Positions 37,212 through 47,926 of a DNA stretch of 64,000 nt are shown here, piece by piece. How positions within the stretch are numbered: position 1 is the stretch's first letter; the number at the start of each line of letters is the position of its first letter. Below the pieces are notes generated by a model, which did not search any database, was not told the DNA's origin, and saw only the letters and a list, made by a program, of their open reading frames with translations. The DNA is from Neoaquamicrobium sediminum (GTDB taxonomy: Bacteria; Pseudomonadota; Alphaproteobacteria; Rhizobiales; Rhizobiaceae): positions 1,364,001 through 1,428,000 of the forward strand of contig NZ_JABETK010000001.1 in assembly GCF_013240295.1 (NCBI RefSeq), read 5' to 3'. A program made the position numbers and the translations under genes.

Positions 37212-38591
37212 TCAGGAGGTCAGCGCGGCGAGGATGCGCGCCCAGCTTCTCTGGCCCTTGTGGAACGAGGTGAGGTCGTATTTCTCATTGGGCGAATGGA
37301 TGCGGTCGTCATCGAGGCCGAAGCCCACGAGCAGGGTGTCCATCCCGAGGCGGCGCTTGAAATCGCCGACGATCGGGATCGAGCCACCCATGGCAAGCAC
37401 GAGGGCCTTGTTCGGCCATTCGTCCGTCAGCGCCGAAGCGGCCTTGGTCACCATCGGGGAATCGTAGGCAAGCTGCAGCGCCGGCGACCCGCCATGCTTG
37501 TGAAAGGTTACCGAGCAGTCGGCCGGGACCCTGTCCTCGACGAACTTGCGGAATGACGCGCGGATCGCCTCGGGGTCCTGATTGCCGACGAGGCGGAAGG
37601 ACACTTTCGCCGATGCCTGCGCGGCGATCACCGTCTTGAAGCCCTCGCCCTCGTATCCGCCGGAGATGCCGTTGAATTCGGCGGTCGGGCGCGCCCACAC
37701 CATTTCCGGGATCGAGCGTCCCTTTTCGCCCGACGGGACCGACAGGCCGATGTCGCCCAGAAGAGGGCTGATGTCGAGCTTATCCCAAGATGCCTTGATC
37801 TGGCTCGGCGTCTCTTCCACGCCGTCATAGAAGTCGGGGATCGTGATGCGCCCCGTCTCGTCGTGCATGTCCGCGAGGATTCTGGAAAGGATGCGGATGG
37901 GATTGGCCGCCGCACCGCCATAGACGCCGGAGTGGAGGTCTCGGTTGGCGGCGTGGATCGTCACCTCCTCGCCCACGAGTCCGCGCAGGCCGACCGTGAT
38001 GCAAGGCGTGTCGCGGTTCCACATGCCGGTATCGCAGACCATGGCGAAATCAGCCTTCAGCTCCTCCGAATTGGCGTCGAGGAACGGCTTGACCGAGGGC
38101 GAGCCGGATTCTTCCTCGCCTTCGAACAGCAAGGTGATCTTGCACGGCAGACTGCCATGCACCTGCTTCCAGGCGCGGCAAGCCTCCACGAACAGCATGA
38201 GCTGCCCCTTGTCGTCGGACGAGCCGCGGCCGGTGATGACCTTTCTGCCGGGCTCCAGATCCTTGATGCTCGGATCGAACGGGTCGGCATCCCACAGGTC
38301 CAACGGGTCAACCGGCTGAACGTCGTAATGGCCGTAAAACAGGACATGCGGAGAACCTTCCGGCCCGTCGTGATGGGCAACGACCATCGGATGGCCGGGC
38401 GTGTCGCGCACGCTTGCATCGAAGCCGATGCCCTTCAGATCATCGACCAGCCATTCGGCGGCGCGGCGGCAATCCTTCGCGAAGGCCGGGTCAGTCGAGA
38501 TGGAGGGAATGCGCAGCAGCGAGAACAGCCGTTCGAGGCTGGATTCGAGGTCTGCGTCAATACGGTCGAGGACGGGAGCGAGTGCGGACAT
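37212..38591 (-). CDS. M20 family dipeptidase
   Basis: A 459-aa zinc dipeptidase of the CNDP/ArgE-DapE group, larger than simple deacylases. Metal-site motifs are VLFYGHYDVQPVDP, GRGSSDDKGQ and FEGEEESGSP, followed by the dimerisation domain. The start at 38591 has AAAGG 6 nt upstream. It hydrolyses dipeptides in the cytosol and may use products of the nearby peptide importer. It is transcribed from the 390-bp structured gap next to polA, so its mRNA may carry the hairpin leader described there. Confidence 0.92.
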   Translation of the reverse strand: MSALAPVLDRIDADLESSLERLFSLLRIPSISTDPAFAKDCRRAAEWLVDDLKGIGFDASVRDTPGHPMVVAHHDGPEGSPHVLFYGHYDVQPVDPLDLWDADPFDPSIKDLEPGRKVITGRGSSDDKGQLMLFVEACRAWKQVHGSLPCKITLLFEGEEESGSPSVKPFLDANSEELKADFAMVCDTGMWNRDTPCITVGLRGLVGEEVTIHAANRDLHSGVYGGAAANPIRILSRILADMHDETGRITIPDFYDGVEETPSQIKASWDKLDISPLLGDIGLSVPSGEKGRSIPEMVWARPTAEFNGISGGYEGEGFKTVIAAQASAKVSFRLVGNQDPEAIRASFRKFVEDRVPADCSVTFHKHGGSPALQLAYDSPMVTKAASALTDEWPNKALVLAMGGSIPIVGDFKRRLGMDTLLVGFGLDDDRIHSPNEKYDLTSFHKGQRSWARILAALTS

Positions 38592-38981
38592 GGTTGGACC
38601 TTTCGATTCTGCGGCCGCGACCCTATCGTCCGGCGCACCGCTCGAAAAGCCCTGCTTCCTTATGCCAGCAGCACAAGAAAGTGCCGCCGTGGTGGAGGGG
38701 AACCACGGCGGCCTTACTCGAAACGATGCGGGAGCCCGGAGAGGGGGATGAGGCTCCCGCAATGTCCGGTTCAGGCGGGGGACGGGCCTATTTCCCGGAC
38801 TCGGCGAAAATTGCCGATGACCTGCATTTGGGTCTTTGAAAATGGCGATTCAAGGGCGTCAACATTACATCTCTGTAACATGGCTGTGATGGGCGGCCTG
38901 CCCCGACGACGTGGCAGGAACAAGGGGCTCTGAAGCGGTTTGCGATGGACACCACGGATGCCCCGCGCTAGGCGTTTGTCC
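38592..38981. promoter_or_regulatory. Divergent gap M20 dipeptidase / polA with promoter elements
   Basis: A 390-bp gap with no convincing protein gene. A minus-strand promoter is visible: TTGACG at 38862-38857, 17 nt, TCAAAG at 38839-38834. Just beyond it lies the dyad TTACA-N4-TGTAA (38865-38878), a possible operator for one or both directions. The segment 38683-38817 is highly structured and listed separately. No confident polA promoter was found. Confidence 0.45.
38683..38817 (-). ncRNA. Candidate structured RNA or mRNA leader with four tandem hairpins
   Basis: Four successive inverted repeats occupy 135 nt. They are an 11-bp perfect stem at 38683-38693/38702-38712 (8-nt loop), a 10-bp perfect stem at 38727-38736/38752-38761, GTCCGG/CCGGAC at 38764-38769/38795-38800, and TCGGC/GCCGA at 38801-38805/38813-38817. 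Read on the minus strand from the promoter near 38860, the last hairpin is GC-rich and followed by ACTTTCTTGT, like an intrinsic terminator. It could be a ~150-nt small RNA or an attenuating leader of the dipeptidase gene. Strand choice is inference. Confidence 0.45.
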
Positions 38982-41910
38982 ATGAAAAAGGCGATCATCT
39001 CTTCCTCGTCGACGGCTCCGGCTACATCTTCCGCGCCTATCACGCACTGCCGCCGCTCACACGTAAATCCGACGGCCTTCCTGTCGGCGCGGTCTCCGGT
39101 TTCTGCAACATGCTCTGGAAGCTGATGCAGAACGCGCGCGACACCGATGTCGGGGTCACGCCGACGCATTTCGCGGTCATCTTCGACTATTCGTCGAAGA
39201 CGTTCCGCAACGAACTCTATCCGGAATACAAGGCGAACCGCTCGGCGCCGCCGGAAGACCTGATCCCCCAGTTCGGCCTGATCCGCGAGGCGACGCGCGC
39301 CTTCGACCTGCCATGCCTGGAAATGGAAGGGTTCGAGGCGGACGATCTGATCGCCACTTATGCGCGACTGGCATGCGAGGCCGGCGGCGACACCACCATC
39401 ATCTCCTCCGACAAGGACCTGATGCAGCTCGTGGGTCCCACGGTGTCGATGTACGACCCGATGAAGGACAAGGAAATCAACGTCCCCGAGGTGATCGAGA
39501 AGTGGGGAGTGCCGCCGGAGAAGATGATCGACCTGCAGGCGCTGATGGGCGACTCGGTCGACAACATTCCCGGCGTTCCCGGCATCGGCCAGAAGACGGC
39601 GGCGCAGCTTCTGGAGGAATATGGCGACCTCGACACGCTGCTGGAGCGGGCGGGCGAGATCAAGCAGCAGAAACGGCGCGAGACGCTGATCGAGAATCGC
39701 GACAAGGCGCTCATGTCGCGCGAACTTGTGCGGCTCAGGAACGACGTTCCCGGCGTCGAGCCGCTGGACGATTTCGTGCTGCAGCCGCCGAACGGCCCGA
39801 AGCTGATTTCCTTCCTCAAGGCGATGGAATTCACCACGCTGACGCGGCGCGTCGCCGAGGCGTCCGGCGCCGAGGCCGCCGAGATCGAGTCGGCGCAGGT
39901 GGACGTCGAATGGGGCGAGGCAGCGCACGGTCCGGATGTCGGTTCAAAGCCTGCTGACGCAACTGCCGAGGGGGATGCCGCATCGGCTGCGGCGGCGGCT
40001 GGAGACACGCCGGGCGCGCTCGTTGCGGCCCGCGCCGCCGAGGCGGTCGCGCAGAAGGTCGACAACACCGCCTATGACTGCATCCGCGACATCGCCACGC
40101 TGCGCGAATGGATCGCGGAGGCGCGCGAGGCGGGCGTCGTCGCCTTCGATACGGAGACGACATCCCTCGACCCGATGCAGGCGGAGCTGTGCGGCTTCAG
40201 CCTCGCCACGCGGCCCGGACGCGCTGCCTATGTGCCGCTGATCCACAAGTCGGGCGCCGGCGATCTGCTGGGCGGCGGGCTGGTGGAAGGCCAGATTCCT
40301 GCGCGAGACGCGCTGGCCGAACTGAAGCCCCTGATGGAAGATCGCAGCGTCCTCAAGGTCGCGCAGAATCTGAAATACGATCTCGTCATCATGCAACGCC
40401 ACGGCATCGACGTTGCGCCCTATGACGACACGATGCTCCTGTCCTACGTGCTCGACGGCGGCTCCAACAGCAGTCACGGCATGGATGCGCTGTCCGAGCG
40501 CTGGCTGGGCCATACACCGATCGCCTTCAAGGACGTGTGCGGTTCCGGCAAGGCGATGGTCACCTTCGACTTCGTCGATCTCGACAGGGCCACCTGCTAT
40601 GCCGCAGAGGATGCCGACGTGACGCTGCGGCTGTGGCGGGTCCTCAAGCCACGGCTTGCCGAAAAAGGCCTCGTCTCCGTCTATGAGCGGCTGGAACGCC
40701 CGCTGGTGCCGGTGCTCGGCCGGATGGAGCAGCGCGGCATTTCAGTCGACCGCCAGATTCTGTCGCGGTTGTCAGGCGACTTCGCCCAGGGCGCGGCGGC
40801 ACTGGAGGATGAAATCTACCAGCTTGCCGGCGAGCGCTTCACCGTCGGCTCGCCGAAACAGCTCGGCGACATCCTGTTCGGCAAGATGGGACTTCCGGGC
40901 GGATCGAAGACCAAGACCGGACAGTGGTCGACCACCGCGCGCGAACTCGAAGATCTTGCGGCAGCAGGCCACGAGCTGCCGCGCAAGATCGTCGACTGGC
41001 GCCAGCTCACGAAGCTGAAATCGACCTATACCGACGCGCTGCCCGGCTTCATCAACCCGCAGACGAAGCGCGTGCACACGTCCTATGCGCTGGCGTCCAC
41101 GACCACCGGTCGCCTGTCGTCGTCCGATCCCAACCTGCAGAATATACCGATCCGCACCGCGAAGGCCGCAAGATCCGCACCGCCTTCATCGCCGAGCCCG
41201 GGAACCTGCTGATCTCGGCCGACTACAGCCAGATCGAGCTTCGCGTGCTCGCCCATGTCGCCGATATTCCCCAGCTTCGCCAGGCCTTCGCCGATGGCAT
41301 CGACATTCACGCGATGACGGCATCCGAGATGTTCGGCGTGCCGGTCGAGGGCATGCCGGGCGAGGTGCGTCGGCGCGCCAAGGCGATCAATTTCGGCATC
41401 ATCTACGGCATCTCGGCATTCGGGCTGGCCAACCAGCTTGCGATTTCGCGCGAGGAGGCCAGCGCTTACATCAAGAAGTATTTCGAGCGCTTTCCGGGCA
41501 TCCGCGACTATATGGACGCGGCCAAGGCGCATTCGCGCGACAACGGCTACGTCGAGACGATCTTCGGCCGCCGCATCCACTTCCCCGAGATACGCTCGCC
41601 GAATCCCTCCGTGCGGGCGTTCAACGAGCGCGCCTCGATCAACGCCCCGATCCAGGGCTCGGCCGCCGACATCATCCGCCGCGCGATGGTGCGGATGGAG
41701 GCTGCGTTGGAGAAATCAGGGCTGCACAACACTCAGATGCTGCTGCAGGTGCACGACGAACTGATCTTTGAAGCGCCGGAAGGCGAGATCGAGGCGGCCA
41801 TGCCGGTGATCCGCGATGTCATGGAGAATGCCGCTATGCCGGCGCTCGCCATGAAGGTGCCGCTGCACGTCGACGCCCGCGCCGCGAAGAACTGGGACGA
41901 GGCGCATTGA
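38982..41910 (+). CDS. polA: DNA polymerase I (frame broken twice)
   Basis: About 976 aa after two one-base repairs. The N-terminal 5'-3' exonuclease starts MKKGDHLFLVDGSGYIF once a G is added at 38990-38991. A middle 3'-5' exonuclease has an intact FDTETTSLD. The C-terminal polymerase has motif A ADYSQIELRVLAH and motif C QVHDELIFE. The second break is at 41160-41161, where NIPIRTA should continue EGRKIRTAF. An Ala-rich linker (around SAAAAAGDTPGA) separates the first two domains. PolA serves Okazaki-fragment processing and repair. Two inactivating breaks in such a gene, with all motifs conserved, argue for sequence error. Confidence 0.95.
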
Positions 41911-41911
41911 G

Positions 41912-42538
41912 GTGGAAACGGTCGCCGTCGCGCTGCCGACACTGCTCTCCTTCGCGCTCGCCTCGACGATCATCGAGCTGACACCCGGCCCTAACATGAC
42001 CTATCTGGCGCTGGTTTCGGCCTCGGAGGGACGACGGGTCGGCTTCGCTACCGTTGCCGGGGTCGCGCTTGGTCTGGCCGTGATCGGGTTCGCGGCGGCC
42101 TTCGGCGTCGCAGAGCTCATAAGCGCTTCGCCGCTTGCATACGAAATCCTGCGCTGGGCCGGCGTGGCCTTCATGCTCTATCTCGCCTGGGACGGATGGC
42201 GCGGCGGCGGCGATGTCGTGGCATCGGATGCCAGGGTCGGAGGCCGTTACTTCCTGCGCGGGCTCGTCACCAACCTGCTCAACCCGAAGGCTGCGATGTT
42301 CTACGTCGCCGTGCTGCCGACATTCATCGACGCTGCCGGGCCCCTCCTGGCGCAGACCGTGACGTTGACCGTCGTCTATGTCTTGGTCGCAACACTCATT
42401 CACGCGGGCATCGTCGTGCTGGCCGGTGCGCTCGAACCGCTGCTGAACGACCCGCGCCGGGAGCGGATTGCGCGACGCTCACTTTCAGCCCTGCTGGCGC
42501 TCGTCGCGGTCTGGTTCGGCTGGACCACGGCCCGCTGA
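41912..42538 (+). CDS. LysE family translocator
   Basis: A 208-aa inner-membrane exporter of the LysE/RhtB family with about six helices. The conserved N-terminal stretch ELTPGPNMTYLALVSASEG is clear, and NLLNPKAAMFYVAVLPTF is the second family motif. The GTG start at 41912 follows the polA stop within 2 nt, so translation may be coupled. It exports amino acids or analogues; the substrate is not predictable. It converges on rpe with 17 nt between stops. Confidence 0.9.
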   Translation: METVAVALPTLLSFALASTIIELTPGPNMTYLALVSASEGRRVGFATVAGVALGLAVIGFAAAFGVAELISASPLAYEILRWAGVAFMLYLAWDGWRGGGDVVASDARVGGRYFLRGLVTNLLNPKAAMFYVAVLPTFIDAAGPLLAQTVTLTVVYVLVATLIHAGIVVLAGALEPLLNDPRRERIARRSLSALLALVAVWFGWTTAR

Positions 42539-42555
42539 AAGGACACCGACGTTTC

Positions 42556-43239
42556 CTAGACCATTCGCCCCACGGCTGTATCCGCCGCAGAACGGATGGC
42601 GGAGATGTTCGTGGCATAGGCGTCTTTCGATCCGCCCTTGAACACCGCCGAGCCTGCGACAAGCACGTTCGCACCGGCCTTCGTGACCAGCGGAGCCGTT
42701 TCCGGCGTCACGCCGCCATCGATCTCTATGTCGATTGGCCGGTCGCCGATCAGCGCCTTCACGCGGCGCACCTTTTCCACGACCGAGGGAATGAAAGCCT
42801 GTCCGCCGAAGCCGGGATTGACCGTCATCAGAAGCACGAGGTCGAGCCGGTCGAGCACGTATTCGATGACGCTTTCCGGCGTCGACGGGTTGAGCGATAC
42901 GCCGGCCTTCTTGCCGAGCGCCTTGATCGCCTGCAGCGAGCGGTCGAGGTGAGGACCGGCCTCGGCATGGACGGTGATGATGTCGCAACCGGCATCCGCG
43001 AAGGCGGCCAGATAGGCATCCGTCGGCGCAATCATGAGATGGCAGTCGAACACCTTATCGGTGCGGTTGCGGATCGCCTTGATGATGGGCGGGCCGAATG
43101 TGATGTTCGGCACGAAATGTCCGTCCATGACATCGAGATGAATCCAGTCGGCGCCTGCGGCAACCACCGCCTCGACCTCGTCGCCGAGCCGGGAAAAGTC
43201 GGCCGAAAGCACGGACGGTGCGATGATGGTTCCGGTCAT
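42556..43239 (-). CDS. rpe: Ribulose-phosphate 3-epimerase
   Basis: A 227-aa TIM-barrel enzyme interconverting ribulose-5-phosphate and xylulose-5-phosphate. Motifs are [25 protein letters not shown] (metal His and catalytic Asp), [21 protein letters not shown] and [12 protein letters not shown] (second catalytic Asp). It follows the pentose-type operon by 70 bp and would feed xylulose-5-phosphate metabolism. That fits the GH43 xylosidase upstream. Confidence 0.95.
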   Translation of the reverse strand: MTGTIIAPSVLSADFSRLGDEVEAVVAAGADWIHLDVMDGHFVPNITFGPPIIKAIRNRTDKVFDCHLMIAPTDAYLAAFADAGCDIITVHAEAGPHLDRSLQAIKALGKKAGVSLNPSTPESVIEYVLDRLDLVLLMTVNPGFGGQAFIPSVVEKVRRVKALIGDRPIDIEIDGGVTPETAPLVTKAGANVLVAGSAVFKGGSKDAYATNISAIRSAADTAVGRMV

Positions 43240-43309
43240 TGCGGACGGCTCCCGTTGATCTGCCGTCCGCCTAGCGTGTGCGTTCGCCGTTGTCGAGAGG
43301 CCGAAGACC

Positions 43310-44368
43310 TTATCCTATGCCCATCATCTTGCGCAGCGCGGCGCGGTCGACACCGGAATCGGCGAAATCGTCGAATGCCTTCTCGGTGACACGGATGATG
43401 TGGTGCTCGATGAAGGGCGCGCCTTCGGCCGCCCCGTCCTCCGGGTGCTTGAGACAGCATTCCCATTCGAGCACCGCCCACCGGTCGTACCCGTACTGAG
43501 CGAGCTTCGAGAAGATACCGCCGAAATCGACCTGGCCGTCACCCAGCGAACGGAAGCGGCCGGCCCGCTCGGTCCAGCCCTGATAGCCCGAATAGACGCC
43601 CTGCCGGCCGGTCGGATTGAACTCAGCATCCTTCACATGGAAGGCCGAAATGCGCTCGTGATAGATGTCGATGAAAGCGAGGTAGTCGAGCTGCTGCAGC
43701 AGGAAATGCGACGGATCGTAGTTGATGGTGCAACGCTTGTGGTCGCCGACCGCATCCAGAAACATCTCGAAGGTCGCGCCGTCGAAAACGTCCTCGCCCG
43801 GGTGGATCTCGAAACCGAGATCGCAGTCGGCATCCTCATAGGCATCGAGGATCGGCTTCCAGCGTTTGCCGAGCTCGCCGAATGCCTCCTCGACGAGACC
43901 GGCGGGGCGCTGCGGCCAGGGATAGAGATAGGGGAAGGCCAGTGAACCGGTGAAGGACACGCTCGCCTTGAGCCCCAGGTTCTGCGACGCCTTCGCCGCT
44001 AGCTTCATCTGCTCGACCGCCCACGCCTGCCGCGCTTTCGGATTGCCGCGCACCTTCTCCGGCGCGAAGCCATCGAACTGCGCGTCGTATGCAGGGTGGA
44101 CGGCGACGAGCTGACCCTGGATGTGGGTGGACAATTCGGTGATCTCCACGCCCGCCTCGGCGCAGACGCCCTTGACCTCGTCGCAGTAGTCCTTCGACGA
44201 CGCCGCCTTTTCCAGGTCGAAGAGGCGCCCGTCATTGCTCGGCACCTGAATGCCCTTGTAGCCGTGTCCGGCTGCCCACCTGGCGATCGATGGCAGCGTG
44301 TTGAACGGCGCCTCGTCGCCAGCGAATTGCGCCAGAAAGATCGCAGGGCCCTTCATCGTAGCCGGCAT
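43310..44368 (-). CDS. Sugar phosphate isomerase/epimerase family protein
   Basis: A 352-aa xylose-isomerase-like TIM barrel (AP_endonuc_2 fold). Metal-ligand-like residues appear in [40 protein letters not shown] and [25 protein letters not shown] precedes the ATG at 44368. It ends the LacI-controlled operon. Proteins of this fold act as isomerases, epimerases or, in recently described systems, 3-keto-glycoside lyases or hydratases. The reaction here is not determined. Confidence 0.87.
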   Translation of the reverse strand: MPATMKGPAIFLAQFAGDEAPFNTLPSIARWAAGHGYKGIQVPSNDGRLFDLEKAASSKDYCDEVKGVCAEAGVEITELSTHIQGQLVAVHPAYDAQFDGFAPEKVRGNPKARQAWAVEQMKLAAKASQNLGLKASVSFTGSLAFPYLYPWPQRPAGLVEEAFGELGKRWKPILDAYEDADCDLGFEIHPGEDVFDGATFEMFLDAVGDHKRCTINYDPSHFLLQQLDYLAFIDIYHERISAFHVKDAEFNPTGRQGVYSGYQGWTERAGRFRSLGDGQVDFGGIFSKLAQYGYDRWAVLEWECCLKHPEDGAAEGAPFIEHHIIRVTEKAFDDFADSGVDRAALRKMMGIG

Positions 44369-44393
44369 GTCATGTTCCTTTCCTGTGTCGATT

Positions 44394-45221
44394 TCACGGG
44401 CGCGCGTAGCGCACGTAAGCGAAGGCAGTCGAGTCCGGCGCCCAGCAGGGCACATTGATCGACCCCTGCCCGCCAAACAGCGAGACGGCGGTGCGGATGC
44501 CGCCGCCCTCGGGGTTCATCAGGCGCAGCTCCACGTCTCTGTCGCGCGGATGGCCTTCCGTGCCCGCTTCATAAGCCAGATAGAGCACCGCGGTTCCGTC
44601 CGGAGAGGGGTGCGGAAACCAGTTCACGCGGTCGTCATTCGTCATCTGCTCGATGCCGCTGCCGTCGGTGCGAACGCGCCATAGCTGCATCGTTCCGCCC
44701 CGGTCGGAATTGAACCATATCCATTTTCCGTCCGGTGTGTAGTCCGGCCCGTCATAATGACCGCCACCATCGGTGAGCCGGGTCTCTTCGCCGCCGGAAG
44801 ACCGGACAGTGTAGATGTCCATGCCGTCATCGCGCGCCGCCGCGTACGCCATCGTCCTGCCGTCGGGCGACCAGCCATGCCACCACGACGGTACGTTGTC
44901 CGTGATCCGCCTCGGCACGCCACCATCGATGGGCAGCGTGTAGATGCAGGACTGCCCGGTTTCGGACTTGTCGCTGATGACGAGCGTGGTGCCGTCCGGC
45001 GAGATGCCGTGATCGTTGTTGCAGGCCGTGGCGAAGCCGGTATCGATGCGCTGCGGTTTCGCGCTGTCTGCAAGATCGAGCCGCCAGATCAGGCCATCGC
45101 CATTGAACACGAGAAACGTCCCGTCGGGCGACCAGTTTGGCGCCTCGATCAGCACGTCGGTGACATAGACCACGCGTTCGCCACCCGTCGCGGGCTCGTG
45201 GATGACGATTTCGCTCTTCAT
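44394..45221 (-). CDS. TolB-like PD40 beta-propeller protein
   Basis: A 275-aa protein built of repeated PD40/WD40-like blades: [74 protein letters not shown] and [12 protein letters not shown]. No signal peptide is evident, so it is cytoplasmic, unlike true TolB. Its ATG overlaps the GH43 stop by 4 nt. Oligogalacturonate lyases share this propeller fold, so a lyase-like or sensing role in glycoside breakdown is possible. The function is unassigned. Confidence 0.85.
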   Translation of the reverse strand: MKSEIVIHEPATGGERVVYVTDVLIEAPNWSPDGTFLVFNGDGLIWRLDLADSAKPQRIDTGFATACNNDHGISPDGTTLVISDKSETGQSCIYTLPIDGGVPRRITDNVPSWWHGWSPDGRTMAYAAARDDGMDIYTVRSSGGEETRLTDGGGHYDGPDYTPDGKWIWFNSDRGGTMQLWRVRTDGSGIEQMTNDDRVNWFPHPSPDGTAVLYLAYEAGTEGHPRDRDVELRLMNPEGGGIRTAVSLFGGQGSINVPCWAPDSTAFAYVRYARP

Positions 45222-46828
45222 CCCACGCGCCCGTAGGTGAACCAGTCGAAATCGGCATGAAGGCCGCTGCCGCTGGTGTCGAATGCGGCCATGCCGACAA
45301 AGGCCCCGGTAAACGAGCCGTGCTCGCCGCGACCGCCTTCGTCCGAGATCACGCTGGCGTCGAGCGTCGGCCCGACCTGAATCCACTCGCCCTCGCGCTC
45401 GTAGCTGAAGTCAAGCGTCGCGCCACGAACCTCGGCCGCCAGCGTGACGGGCGCATCGCCCGGCAGCGGGACCGGGTTGGAGAGCGGAAAGGTCAGCCTG
45501 CCGTCCGGCCAGTCTCCGGGGCAGCTCATCACGGTCAGCACACGGCCGTGGCGCGCGTCGTGCGTGACGGCGAGAAAATGGAACTTGTGTCGATTGTAGT
45601 AGTGGACGAGACCGGCGGCCTGCTGAAATGTCTTGGGCTCATAGTCGAGCCGAGTCTCGGCGCGGAAGGAAAAGACGTCCTGTCGCCGCGCGACAAGCGC
45701 CTGCTCGTACCAGCTTCCGATCGACTCGCGGCCGAACAGCCGCAGGAAGCCCGGGCGGTCGCTCAACGAGAACAGTCGCTGCCAATCCGGCGTGCGCAGC
45801 CACTGGAATTCGAGTGGCAGCTTGCCATCATCGAAATCGTAGCGCTCGACGGCTGGCGCATCGACAGGCTGCACGTCCAGCGGCGCGGGAACCTCGACCG
45901 CCGGCACCTGGCCGCCCTGCTCCAGATAGAGCCAGCCATCCTCCTTCCAGACGCATTTCTGGATTGCCGTTTCCCGGCCGAGCGGCGAGCGCCGCAAGCC
46001 GGGCAGCGGCCGCGAGGTCAGATGCGTGTGGTAGATTTCGCCGTTCGGCGTCTCCACAAGCTGGCCGTGCCCTGCGCGTTGGAGAACCGCGTCAGGATCG
46101 TCCTTCGAAGTGATGAGATGGGTGCGCGGATGCAGCTCGTAGGGTCCGTCGATGGCCCGGGAGCGTGCCATGGTGACGGCATGGTCGTAGCCGGTGCCGC
46201 CCTCCGCCGTCGTCAGATAATACCATCCGGCCCGCTTGAAGAGATGCGGCCCCTCCACCAGCCCGTGCGGACTGCCGGCGAAGATGTTGCGCGCCTCGCC
46301 AACAAGCGTCTTCGCCTTCGCGTCCCACTCCTGCAACAGGATGCCTGCAAAGGACGGGTGCTTCGGCTGTCCGCCCACGCCGGACGAGACATGGTTCCAC
46401 ACCATGTTGAGGAACCACTTGCGGCCATCCTCATCGTGGAAAAGCGACGGGTCGAAGCCGGACGAATTGCCATAGACCGGGTCGGACCACGGCCCCTCGA
46501 TGGACGGCGCGGTGACGATGTAGTTGTGGGTATCCTTGAAGGCCCCGTCGATGCGTTTGACGTCGGTGTAGACCAGCCAGAACAGCCCGTCGGCATAGGA
46601 CAGGCACGGCGCCCAGATGCCGCCGGAGTCCGGATTGCCGCGCATGTCGAGCTGGCTCGCGCGATCGAGCGGCCGCCCGACCAGCCGCCAGTTGACGAGA
46701 TCCTTCGAGTGGTGGAGCTGCACGCCCGGATACCACTCGAAGGTGGATGTCGCGATATAGTAGTCGTCGCCGACCCTGCAGATCGAGGGATCCGGATTGA
46801 AGCCGGGCAGGATCGGGTTGCGGATCAT
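45218..46828 (-). CDS. Glycoside hydrolase family 43 beta-xylosidase
   Basis: A 536-aa GH43 enzyme of the XynB type: an N-terminal five-bladed propeller and a C-terminal beta-sandwich (from about residue 330). The catalytic triad can be placed: Asp13 in FNPDPSI (base), Asp126 in [13 protein letters not shown] (pKa modulator) and Glu192 in LVEGPHLFK (acid), close to 14/127/186 of known xylosidases. No signal peptide, so it acts on imported xylo-oligosaccharides or arabinoxylosides in the cytosol. It overlaps the propeller gene and follows an aldo/keto reductase. Confidence 0.93.
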   Translation of the reverse strand: MIRNPILPGFNPDPSICRVGDDYYIATSTFEWYPGVQLHHSKDLVNWRLVGRPLDRASQLDMRGNPDSGGIWAPCLSYADGLFWLVYTDVKRIDGAFKDTHNYIVTAPSIEGPWSDPVYGNSSGFDPSLFHDEDGRKWFLNMVWNHVSSGVGGQPKHPSFAGILLQEWDAKAKTLVGEARNIFAGSPHGLVEGPHLFKRAGWYYLTTAEGGTGYDHAVTMARSRAIDGPYELHPRTHLITSKDDPDAVLQRAGHGQLVETPNGEIYHTHLTSRPLPGLRRSPLGRETAIQKCVWKEDGWLYLEQGGQVPAVEVPAPLDVQPVDAPAVERYDFDDGKLPLEFQWLRTPDWQRLFSLSDRPGFLRLFGRESIGSWYEQALVARRQDVFSFRAETRLDYEPKTFQQAAGLVHYYNRHKFHFLAVTHDARHGRVLTVMSCPGDWPDGRLTFPLSNPVPLPGDAPVTLAAEVRGATLDFSYEREGEWIQVGPTLDASVISDEGGRGEHGSFTGAFVGMAAFDTSGSGLHADFDWFTYGRVG

Positions 46829-47873
46829 CTACTTCCTCTGCGGCCCTTCGCGTTCGGCGGATGCCGCCCACAGGTTGATGTCCGCATCCTTGGCGAACTG
46901 GTCGATCTCAGCGAGTTCCTCGGTCGTGAAGTTTGGATTGGCGAGCGCGCCGACGCAGTCCTCCACCTGTTCAGGGCGGCTGCGCCGATCAGCGCCGTGG
47001 TTACACGGCCGCCCCTCAATACCCAGGCCAACGCCATCTGCGCCAGCGTCTGTCCGCGCCGGGACGCTATCTCGTTGAGCGCACGGATATTGGCCAGGTT
47101 CTTCTCGTTGAGGAAGCCGGGACGCAGTGATTTGCCCTGCGCCCGCGCGCGTCGTCGGGGATGCCGCCGAGATATTTGCCGGTCAGCATGCCCTGCGCGA
47201 GCGGCGAGAAGACGATCGAGCCCACGCCGAGATCGTCGAGCGTGTCGAGCAAACCGTCCTCCTCAACCCAGCGATTGATCATCGAGTAGCTTGGCTGATG
47301 GATCAGGCACGGCGTGCCGAGTTCCTTGAGGATCGCCACCGCCTCGCGCGTGCGCTTCGAGTTGTAGGACGAGAGGCCGACATAGAGCGCCTTGCCGGAG
47401 CGCACGGCATGGTCGAGCGCCATCATCGTCTCTTCAAGCGGCGTCTCGGGATCGAAGCGGTGCGAATAGAAGATGTCGACATAGTCGAGCCCCATCCGCT
47501 TGAGGCTCTGGTCGAGCGAGGCAAGAACGTATTTGCGGCTGCCCCATTCGCCATAGGGGCCGGGCCACATGTTGTAGCCGGCCTTCGCCGAGATGATCAT
47601 CTCGTCGCGATAGCCGGCGAAATCATCGCGCAGCATCTCGCCGAAAGCGACTTCGGCAGAGCCCGGAGGCGGGCCGTAATTGTTGGCGAGATCGAAATGC
47701 GTGATGCCAAGGTCGAAGGCCTTGCGGCAGATCGCCCGCTTGGTTTCGTGCGGCGTGTCGCCACCGAAGTTGTGCCATAGGCCGAGCGAGATGGCAGGCA
47801 GCTTGAGACCGGACCGTCCGCAGCGGTTGTAGGTCATGGTGTCGTAGCGGGTATCGGCTGGCTGCCAGGTCAT
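46829..47873 (-). CDS. Aldo/keto reductase, YghZ-like (frame broken twice)
   Basis: About 348 aa after two one-base repairs. It starts near YNRCGRSGLKLPAISLGLWHNFGG, with catalytic Asp/Tyr in FDLANNYGPPPGSAE, Lys in SAKAGYNMWPGPYG and His in FYSHRFDPETPLEE; the C-terminal frame gives MALAWVLRGGRVTTALIGA. Breaks are near 47150 (GIPDDARG then QGKSLRPGFLN) and at 46974-46976 (GAAA then PEQVEDCVGAL). AAAGGA precedes the ATG at 47873. Relatives reduce L-glyceraldehyde-3-phosphate and other aldehydes with NADPH. In this operon it may reduce or oxidise a sugar. Confidence 0.88.
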
Positions 47874-47926
47874 GTCGGTTCCTTTCACGAGGGGCCGGCG
47901 CGGAAGACGCGCCGGCCCCGTCGTAA

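Noticed and set aside
38690..38839. Small plus-strand protein in the M20/polA gap
   Set aside because: The frame has no start signals and is dominated by the inverted repeats; RNA structure explains the sequence better.
45257..47278. 673-codon open frame on the plus strand
   Set aside because: It is antisense to the GH43 gene and the aldo/keto reductase, which have catalytic motifs and ribosome sites. Its translation shows no family motif; long antisense frames are expected in GC-rich DNA.
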